Positions 53,946-64,000 of a DNA stretch of 64,000 nucleotides are shown here, in pieces; within the stretch, counting starts at the first letter, position 1; each line of letters starts with the position of its first letter. This DNA comes from Cichorium intybus. Lineage: Eukaryota; Streptophyta; Magnoliopsida; Asterales; Asteraceae. The DNA lies in the NCBI GenBank assembly GCA_023525715.1, contig JAKNSD010000059.1:822380-886379 (forward strand), in the 5' to 3' direction. Made by a program: the position numbers and the translations under genes. The notes below the pieces were generated by a model, which worked only from the letters and a program-made list of their open reading frames with translations, searched no databases and was not told the origin of the DNA.

Positions 53946-55290
53946 AAAAAGAAAAGTTGCCCACAAAAAATTGTTAAATATTACAAAGAAGTTACTGATA
54001 CTTGATGCGAATAATATATTATATAATAGTATGAACAGGTATTATGCTCGAGTAAGAGCAAGTGCAGAATATACATTAAGTTTATATGGGAACATTTGCT
54101 AAACATTTTATGAATTCAAATAAGATGAATTTGTGGAAAATGGTTTATGTTCAATAAAACATAATTGTGAGGTACGAACTTACTTGTGTGTTAAGGAGTA
54201 CAATGTATGTGGTAGTACATCAAATGACGATATGTGATTTGTTGTTACTTGCAATTACTATAATGTATTATGTTATGAGTTGTCGTATTTAAAAATATGT
54301 GGTGCATATTACTATATTTAGTAGTAACATATTGTTACTTGCTAAGCTTGGGCTTACTTTATGTTATGGATGTTATATGTTTCAAAAGTATATTCTGGGT
54401 GGATAACAATCAATTGGATTGTTAGAAGGGTATGATGAGACGGAAGGGATTGAGATAATTATTGGACAAATATGAGGTAGAATGGTATTTCCATTATTTG
54501 GAAATAGTTTGATTGTTGATGTGTTTAGATTATATTTTGCGGATGTGTTGGTATTACGAGAAGGTCATGCCAACTTTTTGGTAAGATTAAAGAAATTTAT
54601 GGGAACATTTTTATTTAAAAATAGGTTGTACATGTCTTCCCAAATGCATATCAAAATCTTTGTTGTCGGAACTTGCTCTTGAATTTGAGTGTTAGGACCA
54701 AGAAGAATCGAAGAGTGGACATATGTTATGGGAGACACGTATAATGTACAAAACACTCGGTTTTGAAGAGAGTTTGGATAGGCTACATCATTTTAGTCCA
54801 AGTCAATGTGAATGGCTTGGAAATAATGGTCTTAATAAATGGACAATGGCATGCTTTCCACGTGTGTTATAATATAAAAAAATGGACAAGGGCATGCTAA
54901 TTGATGAGTTTTGTGGAAATGGCAATATCCAACGGTCGTATACTCAATGGTGTAATGGATGAGGTGAATATATAAACACTTATATACAATTTACTTTTAG
55001 TAGTGCGAAGAATATGCTAATATCTTTTTGCATTGTAACTTCACAATCCAACCACCCCCGTACAAACATACAATGCTTGGAAGGAGGGTGTTGAAATCTG
55101 GAACTTAGAAGGTGCACCTTATTGACAACGTGTTTGAAGTAGTTGATTATCTAAAAATAATGTTGCGAATCTACAAGATATGACGTATATATGTAGGAAA
55201 TGATGACATTTTGGTATAGATTGTGGTCATGTAATATTGACAATGATATTGACGACATTGTGGTTGTGTAATACTGATAATGACACCATT
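53946..55290. other. DNA without recognised genes
   Basis: A+T-rich. The plus frame at 54482 to 54682 has no recognised domain. Confidence 0.45.
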
Positions 55291-55470
55291 AGGCTTTACA
55301 CAATGTCACTATCGTCAATTTCATTTTCACGTTAACGGTGTATCAAGCTACATACATAGAAGCAGGGTAACCACTTCCCTAGGTTTTACACAATGTCACC
55401 ATCGTCCATTGCATTTTCACGTTAACGATGTATCAAGCTATATACATAGAAGCAGGACAACCACTTCCAA
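55291..55470. repeat. Tandem duplication, 2 x 90 bp
   Basis: Two diverged copies beginning AGGCTTTACACAATGTCACT and AGGTTTTACACAATGTCACC; the open frame here simply reads both copies. Confidence 0.9.
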
Positions 55471-58020
55471 CTCCCTCTAAATTGGAAACACGTAATCAAC
55501 TGATGGTTGTTAAACTATCGTTGATGGATTAATGATCACGGATATTGTAGAATTTTATGTTTATGTGATTGGATTATTATATGGATTTCACATTGTCAAC
55601 ATTGTCATAATACTTACTTATGTGTAATCGAGTTTTATGATAATATTAGCAATGTTTATGTTTATGCAACTGAAAGTGATTGTACTTCGAATATCATACT
55701 CTTTTTTTTAAACAACACATAATACAACAGAAATAAATATGAAAATTTGGATACTCTCATACATACAAAATGATATACAATACACTATAAACCTTAAACG
55801 CTAAACCCTATGAGACTCTAACATATTGAATGACATGATTATGTACCGATTAGATGTAAATATATTATGTGTGCCTTCATCAAAGCACGATTCACCCTAA
55901 ACCCTAGTGACTTCCTTAGGTTTCTTGGTATGAATTGGAAAACGCACATTTGATATAACGATTTTTTATATTCTTTCTCAGTAAAAGAAGATTTTTTTAG
56001 ATTTCTTCTTCCACTCTTACCGGTCTATATCAACATAAAGAAAACCCAAGGTAAAAGTATGAACATTCCTAAAATACGAATAACTTATTCAAAATGGATG
56101 TTTGAAATACCGCATTTTGGGGACATCCTACTAAAACGATTTTTTTGGGTTAACACTATGAAATATCACAAGCACAAAAAAAATATGTGATGTGATTTTT
56201 GAATAATAAATGTAAAAAATAGCATTTTTTAATTCGAGACTTGAAGAACATTTCTGAAGTACCACAACAATAATGTCATCTCAATAAATACAAAGTATAT
56301 TTCGATATAAAAGCATGTAAAAGTGTCATTATTGTGACAGAGTTGGCAAGATATATTTTCAAACGTTAGATACAAATTAATTGCAAATACATTTATAGAT
56401 ATCAAAATCTAAAATAAAACCATTTGGAACATGATGATATAATCCGCAACAATGGTATGATCTTTTTGTAATTGTCCTAAACAGTAACAAATAGTATACA
56501 TCAATCACCGAATTTTTTGTCTACTGCTAATAAGGAAAGGTAACTATCAAGAGTTCTCACCAATTTTTGGAATTTACCCATGAATACTTAATTATGGATC
56601 TGGAAATTGGTCAAATAAATTCGGATTCTTGTACTTCACATAACTCCAAGTCAAAGTTGACCATCCGAAAATGAATAACTCCAAATTATTTACCATAAAC
56701 AAGAAGTACACTCAAAGTGATTTGACATGACAAGAGAACCAAATAAATGTACATTGTAGTATTGTATTTTATCTATGAAATAAAATTCGGGTCAAACATG
56801 ATCATATCGCTTTTTTTTTTTTTTTTTGCATATTTTATAATACATTAAAAACAAATATTTTAGAATTAACTTTGATTTACCACATATATTATATATTTTG
56901 ATAGTATATGAGTATACTGTATACGTGTTTGATAAACAAGCAGTCGAAGTCATAGTCATTTTCCTTTAAAAGATAATCGTTATAAACGAATATAATCTTC
57001 ATGGTCTAAGTTGAAGAAATTTCTAATTATTACTTATTAGTTATTAGCCATAGTTTTATTAAATAGGCAATTTTTATTTGTTTATAGTTTTTGTATATTG
57101 TATTTAGAAGTGTTTATACTTCATATCTTTTGGACCAATTCAGATAAATATTTAATATGTACATCTCCAATTCTTATATTACATGTAGAAAATTGCTTCT
57201 GTTTTAATATATCAAGTTTGCTCATTGCATTATAAAAAATACACAATTGGACACTATAACTCATACTCGCATTAGTTTTTTTCCCATGATCCCATTTGTC
57301 ATACAAAAAAGGTGGCTTTACCCAATTTCTCGCATATTAAAGTGATATCCAGTCGCGTCCAAAATGGGCAAATTTGTATAAAAGTCACAAATAAGATTGG
57401 TCGATGATAAATGATTGAATCAAACTGAATAATTATTATACATAAAACTAATAACATTTCATAAAAGAAATTAACCTATTCCGCTATTCGCATACATAGT
57501 TTGGTATGTAGGCTTCTCTTATTTTAGCATTATGTATTGAATAAACAATTGCTCGAATACATATAGTCATGTACAATCATTTCATTTATTCTTATTCATC
57601 GTAACTCCTAAATATCAAATAACATCACAAAAATAAAGAAATTGTGAAATTATAAGCTTTAAGAATTGACACATAAGTAATTCGTTTTGAAATTTATAAT
57701 CTATCTTAGAAACATGTAATTCTGGTAAATTTTTTGCCATAGATTTATAACGTTTTAAATAACCATCATAAGTATGTATCTCGATTATTAATAGAAATTA
57801 TTTTCACTATTAGATTTTTAACATAGTCTTACGTAATTATATATCTCGATTTTAACCATCACCTGATTATGTATCTTAAACTATTATAAATTTATTAAAA
57901 ATGAAACCTTGACTTTGATTTATTAAAAACTATTATAACTCTCAATATTATTTTGTTTATCACCGGATTATGTACTTTGATTCCAAAAGAAACCTCAAAA
58001 GTCAAAACCTTGACTTTGAT
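55471..58020. other. A+T-rich intergenic DNA upstream of the SEC14-like gene
   Basis: No gene or defined transposon recognised. A 20-bp poly-T run lies near 56811. Confidence 0.5.
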
Positions 58021-58110
58021 TTCACATGTCACCGCCCTGTGACCGAATCATCACTCAATTATGCCGCTCCCGCGGAATAATTCTACAGACTCCAACCCAA
58101 CATTCAATCC

Positions 58111-58120
58111 GCCACGTGGC
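58111..58120. promoter_or_regulatory. Perfect G-box palindrome GCCACGTGGC
   Basis: A 10-bp palindrome with the CACGTG core about 350 bp before the SEC14-like start codon, in a locally C-rich promoter. It is a classic site for plant bZIP and bHLH (PIF-type) factors. Use in this promoter is inferred. Confidence 0.65.
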
Positions 58121-58295
58121 ATCCGCCAACCCCACTGATTCGATCCAGGCCCCACACCCATCGATTAAACCCCTCATCGACCTCTTTGTGTTTGCCGATA
58201 TTTTCCTTTTCATAATTTATTTTAATTTTATTTTCTTCCAATTTTAGATCGTTACCGGCCGATTGTGATTACGCCGTTCGATCCATATCGCGAAG

Positions 58296-58382
58296 GTAAA
58301 GATATAGTTTCTTAAACGTAAATTAAATAACTGCTACTGTTTTTACATATCAATTCAGCTTTGGTTTTTAATTGTGATGCAG
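58296..58382 (+). other. Probable 5'UTR intron of the SEC14-like gene
   Basis: Donor GTAAAG at 58296 follows CGCGAAG, and the acceptor TGATGCAG ends at 58382, giving an 87-nt U-rich intron. The region from about 58190 is leader-like. Exact transcript start not determined. Confidence 0.55.
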
Positions 58383-58466
58383 CTTTGTGGTGTGTTTTCG
58401 CGGTTGATCTTGAAAGAAGTGTTCTGACTTCTGAGGCTTTAGCGATTTGTTGATAATTGCGAATCG

Positions 58467-61400
58467 ATGTCTGGACCACTCGATCGATTTGCAAGGCCTT
58501 GTAAGTGTCTACTTTTCTTAGATGTAGCTCAATTTCTTGATGCCGAGGAGGAAATTAGGGTTTCGGTAACGTTAGGTTACACTTTCTGTCGATACTACCG
58601 AATTACTATGCAATTACGTGCTTTGAACGATCTGTATGCTCATGTAGTTTATTAATTATGCTGTTATCAAGGTCAAGGGGTTCAGGATGCCGTTTAGAGT
58701 ATTGTATGATCGGGTTGAAATTTGTGATTATTTGTTCAATTCTTTTGAAAGTAGTGGTACATCAATGTTTTAAACTAGGGTTTTTACTTCTTGATTATCA
58801 TATTTACTCCTGTATTTGCTATTTCATAGGCTTTGAGGGGTCGTCAGGCAATGATGAGAGATCAGAGAGAAGAGAAAGAAGGTCTGATTTTGAAAACTCA
58901 GAAGATGAAAGGAGGACAAGGATCGGTTCACTTAAAAAGAAAGCACTAAATGCATCAACCAAGTTCAAACACTCTCTCAAGAAAAAAAGCAGTAGAAAAA
59001 GAAGTGATGGACGAGTCAGCTCTGTCTCGATTGAAGATATTCGAGATGCTGAGGAGCTAAGAGCTGTTGATGCATTCAGACAATCACTCCTTCTGGATGA
59101 ATTACTACCAGATAAACTTGATGATTATCATATGATGTTGAGGTTTCTGAAAGCAAGGAAATTGGATATTGAAAAGGCAAAACAAATGTGGGCTGATATG
59201 GTACAATGGAGAAAGGATTTCGGTGCTGATACGATTATCGAGGTGATTAAATTCTTAAATATAACATGGTCTCACCATCTTTGTCTCTCATATACCATCA
59301 AAACCAATATTTCTTTTTTCAAACTCTCATCAGGATTTCGAGTTTCAAGAGTTAACTGAAGTTTTGAAGTATTATCCCCATGGTAACCATGGAGTCGATA
59401 AAGAGGGAAGACCTGTTTACATTGAAAGATTAGGGAAAGTTGATCCTAACAAACTCATGCAAGTTACAACCATGGACCGATACATAAAATATCATGTCCG
59501 TGAATTCGAAAAAAGCTTTGCTTATAAGTTTCCTGCTTGTTCAATTGCTGCAAAAAGACATATAGACTCAAGCACAACCATTTTGGATGTTCAGGGTGTG
59601 GTATGTATATGTTACCCTCTTTTTGTATAATACATTGACACTTTTACATAATATTTTATTAATATATTCTTTCCACTTTGAATATTTATAGGGGCTAAAG
59701 AACTTCACTAAAGGTGCCCGTGAACTCATTCAGCGTCTACAGAAAATCGATGGCGACAATTATCCAGAAGTAAGATCAAATTTTTTTAACAAATGAAGTT
59801 TATTTTTGCAATCTTTAACCAACTCTTTGGTACTTTATATGTTCAGACACTTCATCAAATGTATATAATCAACGCGGGTCCTGGATTTAGACTGCTCTGG
59901 AGTACTGTAAAGTCATTTCTAGATCCCAAAACGACTTCCAAAATTCATGTATGCTTAAATCTTTTCATCTTTTGTTTTAATAAAAATCACAAGTTTACTA
60001 TATAATATTATTTTTCTTCTGTTATTCTCAGGTTCTGGGAAACAAATACCAGAATAAATTGCTTGAGATAATTGATGCCAGGTAACCCGTATTCATCAAT
60101 ATGTCATTTCCTAATTACAATTAATTTATAATATTTTTCTAATACTTGAAACAAAATATGGCAGTGAATTGCCGGAATTCTTAGGTGGGACATGTACATG
60201 TGCAGATAGAGGTGGCTGTCTTTTATCTGATAAAGGACCATGGAATAATCCGGATATCTTAAAGGTTATAATTATAATATATTGTCTTATTTTTATAGTT
60301 TTCTATATTTTCAATTAAACTGAATCAATATTTGTTTTACAGTTGGCTCTTAATAGTGAAGCACGACGTGCCAGACAAGTAGTTAAAGTTTTAAACAGTG
60401 AAGGAAAGATTGTTGCCTATGCTAAGCCTCAGCTTCCAGCAGTAGGAACACCAAACTCTTTAATTCGTTGCACTTATTAGAAAATTTAGAGTAAATTACA
60501 TTTTTGGTCCCTGTGTACAGTTGATTTTTGCAATTTTGGTCCAATCTTGGTCTTTATCCGAGGTGTTTGTAAAGTTTTTGGTTGCTATTCCAAGTAACAT
60601 GACTAGTTTTTGGACTAAAGTTGCAAAAGTCAGCTATACTCAAGGACCAAAAACGTTAAAAACTCAAATAAGGACCAAAATTGCCAAAACAAAACTTATT
60701 GGGACAAAAGTTGCAAAAATCATCTAAACTTTTTTTAATCGAAAATTTACGTTTATTATTATTTTGAGCAGCTAAGAAGCAGTGACACGTCAACTGCTGA
60801 GTCAGGGTCAGAAGCTGAAGATATTGCTTCCCCGAAAGCAATGAGGAGTTATTCACATCTTAGGTTGACTCCTGTTCGTGAAGAAGTAAGTATTTATTTT
60901 TAAATTTGAAGTATGAATTTTGTTTTGTTATGCTATTATAAAGTTATTTTGTGTTGTGTATAGGCAAAGACAATTGGAGGTACAAGCTATGCAGGTCCAT
61001 TTTCTGGATATGATGAGTATGTTCCCATGGTGGATAAAGCTGTTGATTCCGGATGGAAGAAACAGTCTTCAACTACAAAGCCTTATGATTCCAGAAGTCA
61101 AAGTCAAAGTCAAACAGGGACAGGGACAGGGACAGGGATGTTTATTGAAGGTCAAAAGGGAGTAGGAAAAGTCAATGGGATTTGGATGATGCTTATGGCA
61201 TTTTTCATGACTATTTTCGCTCTTTTGAGGCGTGTGAGTAAGAAGCTTCCGGATACACGGTCCGAGGGTTCCAAAAATGCTGAGGAATTCTCGTTTGGTG
61301 GACCCGGGAAAGAGGAATTCCGGCCGCCATCGCCGATTCCGTCTTCTAAAGAGACGGAACTTTTCAATTCCGTGTTGAAAAGGTTAGGCGAACTTGAGGA

Positions 61401-61793
61401 GAAAGTTGATACATTGAACACAAAGCCATCAAAGATGCCTTATGAGAAAGAGGAATTGCTGAATGCTGCTGTTTGTCGCGTTGATGCTTTAGAAGCAGAA
61501 CTTATTGCTACCAAAAAGGTAAAAAAGTAAAAAAAAAAAAGACTTTTCTTTTGTAGAATATGATTCGGTGTATTATATTTGTATTATTGTTATTGTTGTG
61601 TAGGCTTTGCATGAAGCTTTGATGAGGCAAGAGGAGTTGTTGGCGTACATTGATGGTCAAGAGGAGAAAAAATTTAGGGTGAGTTGATGAATATAATAAT
61701 ATTGTTATGTTTAGTAGTATATAAGAATGAAAAGGCTTATTGATATGGTTATTGTTCTATATGTGTTTGCAGAAGAAGAAATCTTGCTGGTGA
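58467..61793 (+). CDS. SEC14-nodulin phosphatidylinositol transfer protein (AtSFH8-like)
   Basis: Coding exons: 58467-58500, 58830-59242, 59334-59600, 59692-59769, 59847-59948, 60032-60081, 60165-60264, 60343-60441, 60772-60885, 60964-61518, 61604-61678 and 61773-61793. All introns are GT-AG and the joined frame gives 635 aa, normal for the family. The N-terminus MSGPLDRFARP and the basic KKKALNASTKFKHSLKKK stretch lead to a CRAL-TRIO N domain (about 92 to 140) and the SEC14 lipid-binding fold (about 160 to 330, with YPHGNHGVDKEGRPVYIERL, TTILDVQGVGLKNF and INAGPGFRLLW). A hydrophobic segment (491 to 507, IWMMLMAFFMTIFALL) precedes a coiled-coil nodulin-like tail ending KKKSCW. Such proteins bind phosphatidylinositol and phosphatidylcholine at membranes and promote phosphoinositide signalling and polar growth. 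Residues 464 to 478 are a SQSQSQTGTGTGTG repeat from a coding microsatellite. No premature stop is seen, so I regard it as intact. Confidence 0.95.
60442..60771. repeat. Intron 8 insertion with GGTCC-type repeats
   Basis: This intron is the longest after intron 1 and holds repeated GACCAAAATTGCCAAAA / GACAAAAGTTGCAAAAAT words starting from AAATTACATTTTTGGTCCCT, a dispersed plant repeat type. The short frame on the plus strand is part of it, not an exon. Confidence 0.5.
61096..61139. repeat. Coding microsatellites in SEC14-like exon 10
   Basis: AGTCAA units then GGGACA units, in frame, giving the Ser-Gln and Thr-Gly runs of the protein. Confidence 0.85.
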
Positions 61794-62782
61794 AAAGAGT
61801 CTCGATGTGTATGTGTATGCGACTATTTCCTTTTTTATGTTTTTTTTACTGTATACGAAGATGTTAACATTTCTGTGGAAGACATTTTGTTCTAACTTTG
61901 TTGGCTTTGAGAGTGCTTTAAAGGGTAAACACTTTTTAATTTAATATAGAACTATTAACTATTAATTAAATACTATCTAGCAAGAACAAGCTTAAGAATC
62001 TATAAACCAAAATCAAAGTTATGAATAGTTTGAAGTAAAAAGTAGCAAAGAGCAAAAATGAGAAGACTCATCCAAAAAAATTAGAAAAAAGGAGTCAATC
62101 CCAAGCTTTATTTAGGGTTGTTGAAGATTGTTTTTTAAAACTCTTTATTGACTTATTGACTTCTCAAAAAACCGATAAGTCAATAAGTATGTTTGGCAAA
62201 GCCAGTAAGTATTATCCTTTTTTGACTTATTGGTTTTTCGGTGATGTGTATATATTCCGGCAAGAGAGGTGGAGAGAATGGGAATTGATGGTGCATGTGT
62301 TGAGGGAGGAAGTACTATCGGTAGAGGGGTTGTCGTGAGGGGAAAACTGGGTCGAAATGAGGGAATGCCCGACGTGTGGTGAGGTGAGAGAGAATGAGAA
62401 AGTCAAGTATTAATAGCAAATCTCAAGGCTTGAAGAAAAGAACAAGGTTACAAAGGTCTTTTAACAATTGGAAAAAAGTGGGAACTAAATTCCTTCTATG
62501 TTAGGGAGGTTTCTTAATTTTTTAAAATAAACAAATTTCGTTAATATACGATAATATTCGACACTTAATCAACCATTAGAAATTATAAGCGATGAATTAA
62601 AAACATGCTAATTAGCGACGGAATATAGACGGATGCGACGGATAGTGACAAAATGAATTTCGAGCCCCTTTACGACGTGGGCCCTGTTTGGTCACATCTC
62701 GCGCACCCCCTTAGGGATGGCCCTGGCCTGATATACATCTTTTCCAATTAACCCATACTCTAGCAAATTTAGAAGACAGAGA
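61794..62782. other. 3' flank of the SEC14-like gene
   Basis: Probable 3'UTR to about 61950, without a canonical AATAAA. 62120 to 62260 has GACTTATTGACTT snap-back words like MITE sequence. 62660 to 62730 is a G+C-rich block with GGGATGGCCCTGGCCTG resembling a transposon end. No second gene. Confidence 0.45.
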
Positions 62783-62896
62783 CAAATAAGTCACGAAAAG
62801 ATTTGGACTTAGTTAAGTCCTTAAGGTCCATAATGGTCACAAATAAGTCATGAAAAGATTTGGACTTAGTTAAGTCCTTAAGGTCTATAATGGTCA
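62783..62896. repeat. Tandem duplication, 2 x 57 bp
   Basis: Two nearly identical units CAAATAAGTCACGAAAAGAT...TCCTTAAGGTCCATAATGGT. Confidence 0.9.
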
Positions 62897-64000
62897 CGTT
62901 GTCATTCACTTTTTTTCTTTTTGAATATCATTCTCATGAACTGAGTCATCCTAGTATTGTCCACTGCAAGTAGCAACCAAATCTTAATCCATTAATCAAA
63001 CAAAAGTCATTGTACCCGTAAGTGAGAGTTTATGACCTTCAAGCCTAAATAATAATTGTTTGTGCGATAAGGATGGATCAGGCAGGACCTTATGATTGAG
63101 GACATGATGAATAAGAATAGGGTCCCTGGACATTGTAGGTAGACCGAGCCAAGAGCCAAAACAGGTTTCCTAAACATTTCTTGTTGTATCGAAGTTAACT
63201 TTTTTCTTATTCCATATCCGGGTAAGATACTGCATTTTAAGGTCAAGTACACATCATAGAGGACATCATGCTTGATGTTGTAACAAACCCACAAAGATTA
63301 ATAGAACTAAAATTAACATACTTTTAATCTTAACATTTTCAAACATGTTCATCAGAGGACACTTGCTAATGCAGATTATAACCCAAAACATACTGTATAC
63401 CAAGTTTCGAGGATGTTAAAGAAGAAATCCACCAAAAATTTGCACGACTGTCAAACATGTTCATGAGTTTCAAACAACGCTCGACACCTTATATGGAAGA
63501 TAAACGACCAATCTAAGTATGTTTTCTATCTAATTCTATGCTACGAATGCTACTATAACAAAAATCCAACCTATATCAATTGTAAACTAGATTTTAGAAT
63601 ATAAAGAACATGTTAATATCTATGAGACAGGTTACTCCATGATTTTTTGGGTGTCTTTGTGCAGTAGTGTCCATACTTATGATATGAGAAGCAACTCAAC
63701 AAATATTTCCAATCTTATATATTTTTCACACGTATTCAATGCTATAGAACTGTTTAATTAACTAATAGTTAAAAATCCATAAAAACAAACTAAACTATAA
63801 ACCAAAATCAACGTTATTAAGAATTTGAAGTAACTGATAGTAAACAAGGCCAAGGTCTATTAAATGTGATATCGAGTAAAAGATGGTAAAGTTATTTACA
63901 AATGGAGCCTTCTCTTTTCATTCACAAACTAAATGTCGACATTAAACCCTTTCACTTTCCTTTTTCATGGTGTTCAGTGTTGAGAAAACAAAAATACTTC
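62897..64000. other. Intergenic DNA without recognised genes
   Basis: The minus-strand frame at 63007 to 63294 (95 codons) begins from a non-ATG codon, contains YNIKHDVLYDVY and ends without any recognised domain. It may be a decayed transposon or a chance frame. Confidence 0.45.

Noticed and set aside
55280..55480. 66-aa protein with an internal repeat
   Set aside because: Open only because a 90-bp unit is duplicated in frame; no start context or domain.
60521..60727. Extra exon in the SEC14-like gene
   Set aside because: The segment lies in intron 8, is a dispersed repeat, and exons 8 and 9 join cleanly in frame without it.
63007..63294. 95-aa minus-strand open frame as a gene
   Set aside because: Non-ATG start, no recognised domain, no splice or promoter context.

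Overview
This is a plant nuclear (eudicot) window. The signs are plant-type introns, a group-S bZIP with its conserved upstream ORF, a plant-type SEC14-nodulin gene, plant transposon families and strong A+T richness. An Asteraceae (lettuce-like) origin is my guess from the overall repeat style and is not proven. Only two protein genes look intact; most of the 64 kb is transposons, microsatellites and broken or captured gene pieces.

Region 1 to 10.5 kb: G-rich low-complexity DNA, then A+T-rich DNA packed with short terminal-inverted-repeat elements that abut very long (TA)n tracts. A 535-bp element with TTA target duplications and several minisatellites sit here. Region 10.5 to 13.2 kb: an intronless group S1 bZIP gene on the minus strand. 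Its leader carries the sucrose-control peptide uORF (41 codons), overlapped by an earlier uORF and followed by a third uORF whose AUG overlaps the stop codon. Its 3' region has a strong G-quadruplex motif beside a poly(A) signal.

Region 13.2 to 29 kb: A+T-rich intergenic DNA, LTR-retrotransposon LTR-like remnants (about 17.6 to 20.4 kb), more (TA)n tracts, and a TRIM retroelement at 23.84 to 24.11 kb. Region 29 to 33.2 kb: nested transposons (a hAT-like element with an 8-bp target duplication inside a Harbinger-like element) beside a decayed copia gag-protease region that is itself split by a TTA-flanked MITE.

Region 34 to 52 kb: exon-like islands on the minus strand (a beta-amylase exon, a thioredoxin h9-like fragment and unrecognised exons), a complete second TRIM element, and a striking 585-bp inverted repeat with arms about 5.5 kb apart, both carrying the same broken thioredoxin fragment. 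This looks like a gene-fragment capture island. Region 52 to 58 kb: copia 3' remnant and unannotated intergenic DNA.

Region 58 to 61.8 kb: a complete 12-coding-exon SEC14-like phosphatidylinositol transfer protein gene with a C-terminal nodulin-like domain (AtSFH8-like, 635 aa), preceded by a perfect G-box palindrome and a probable 5'UTR intron. The last 2.2 kb holds repeats only. No rRNA, tRNA or CRISPR array was found.
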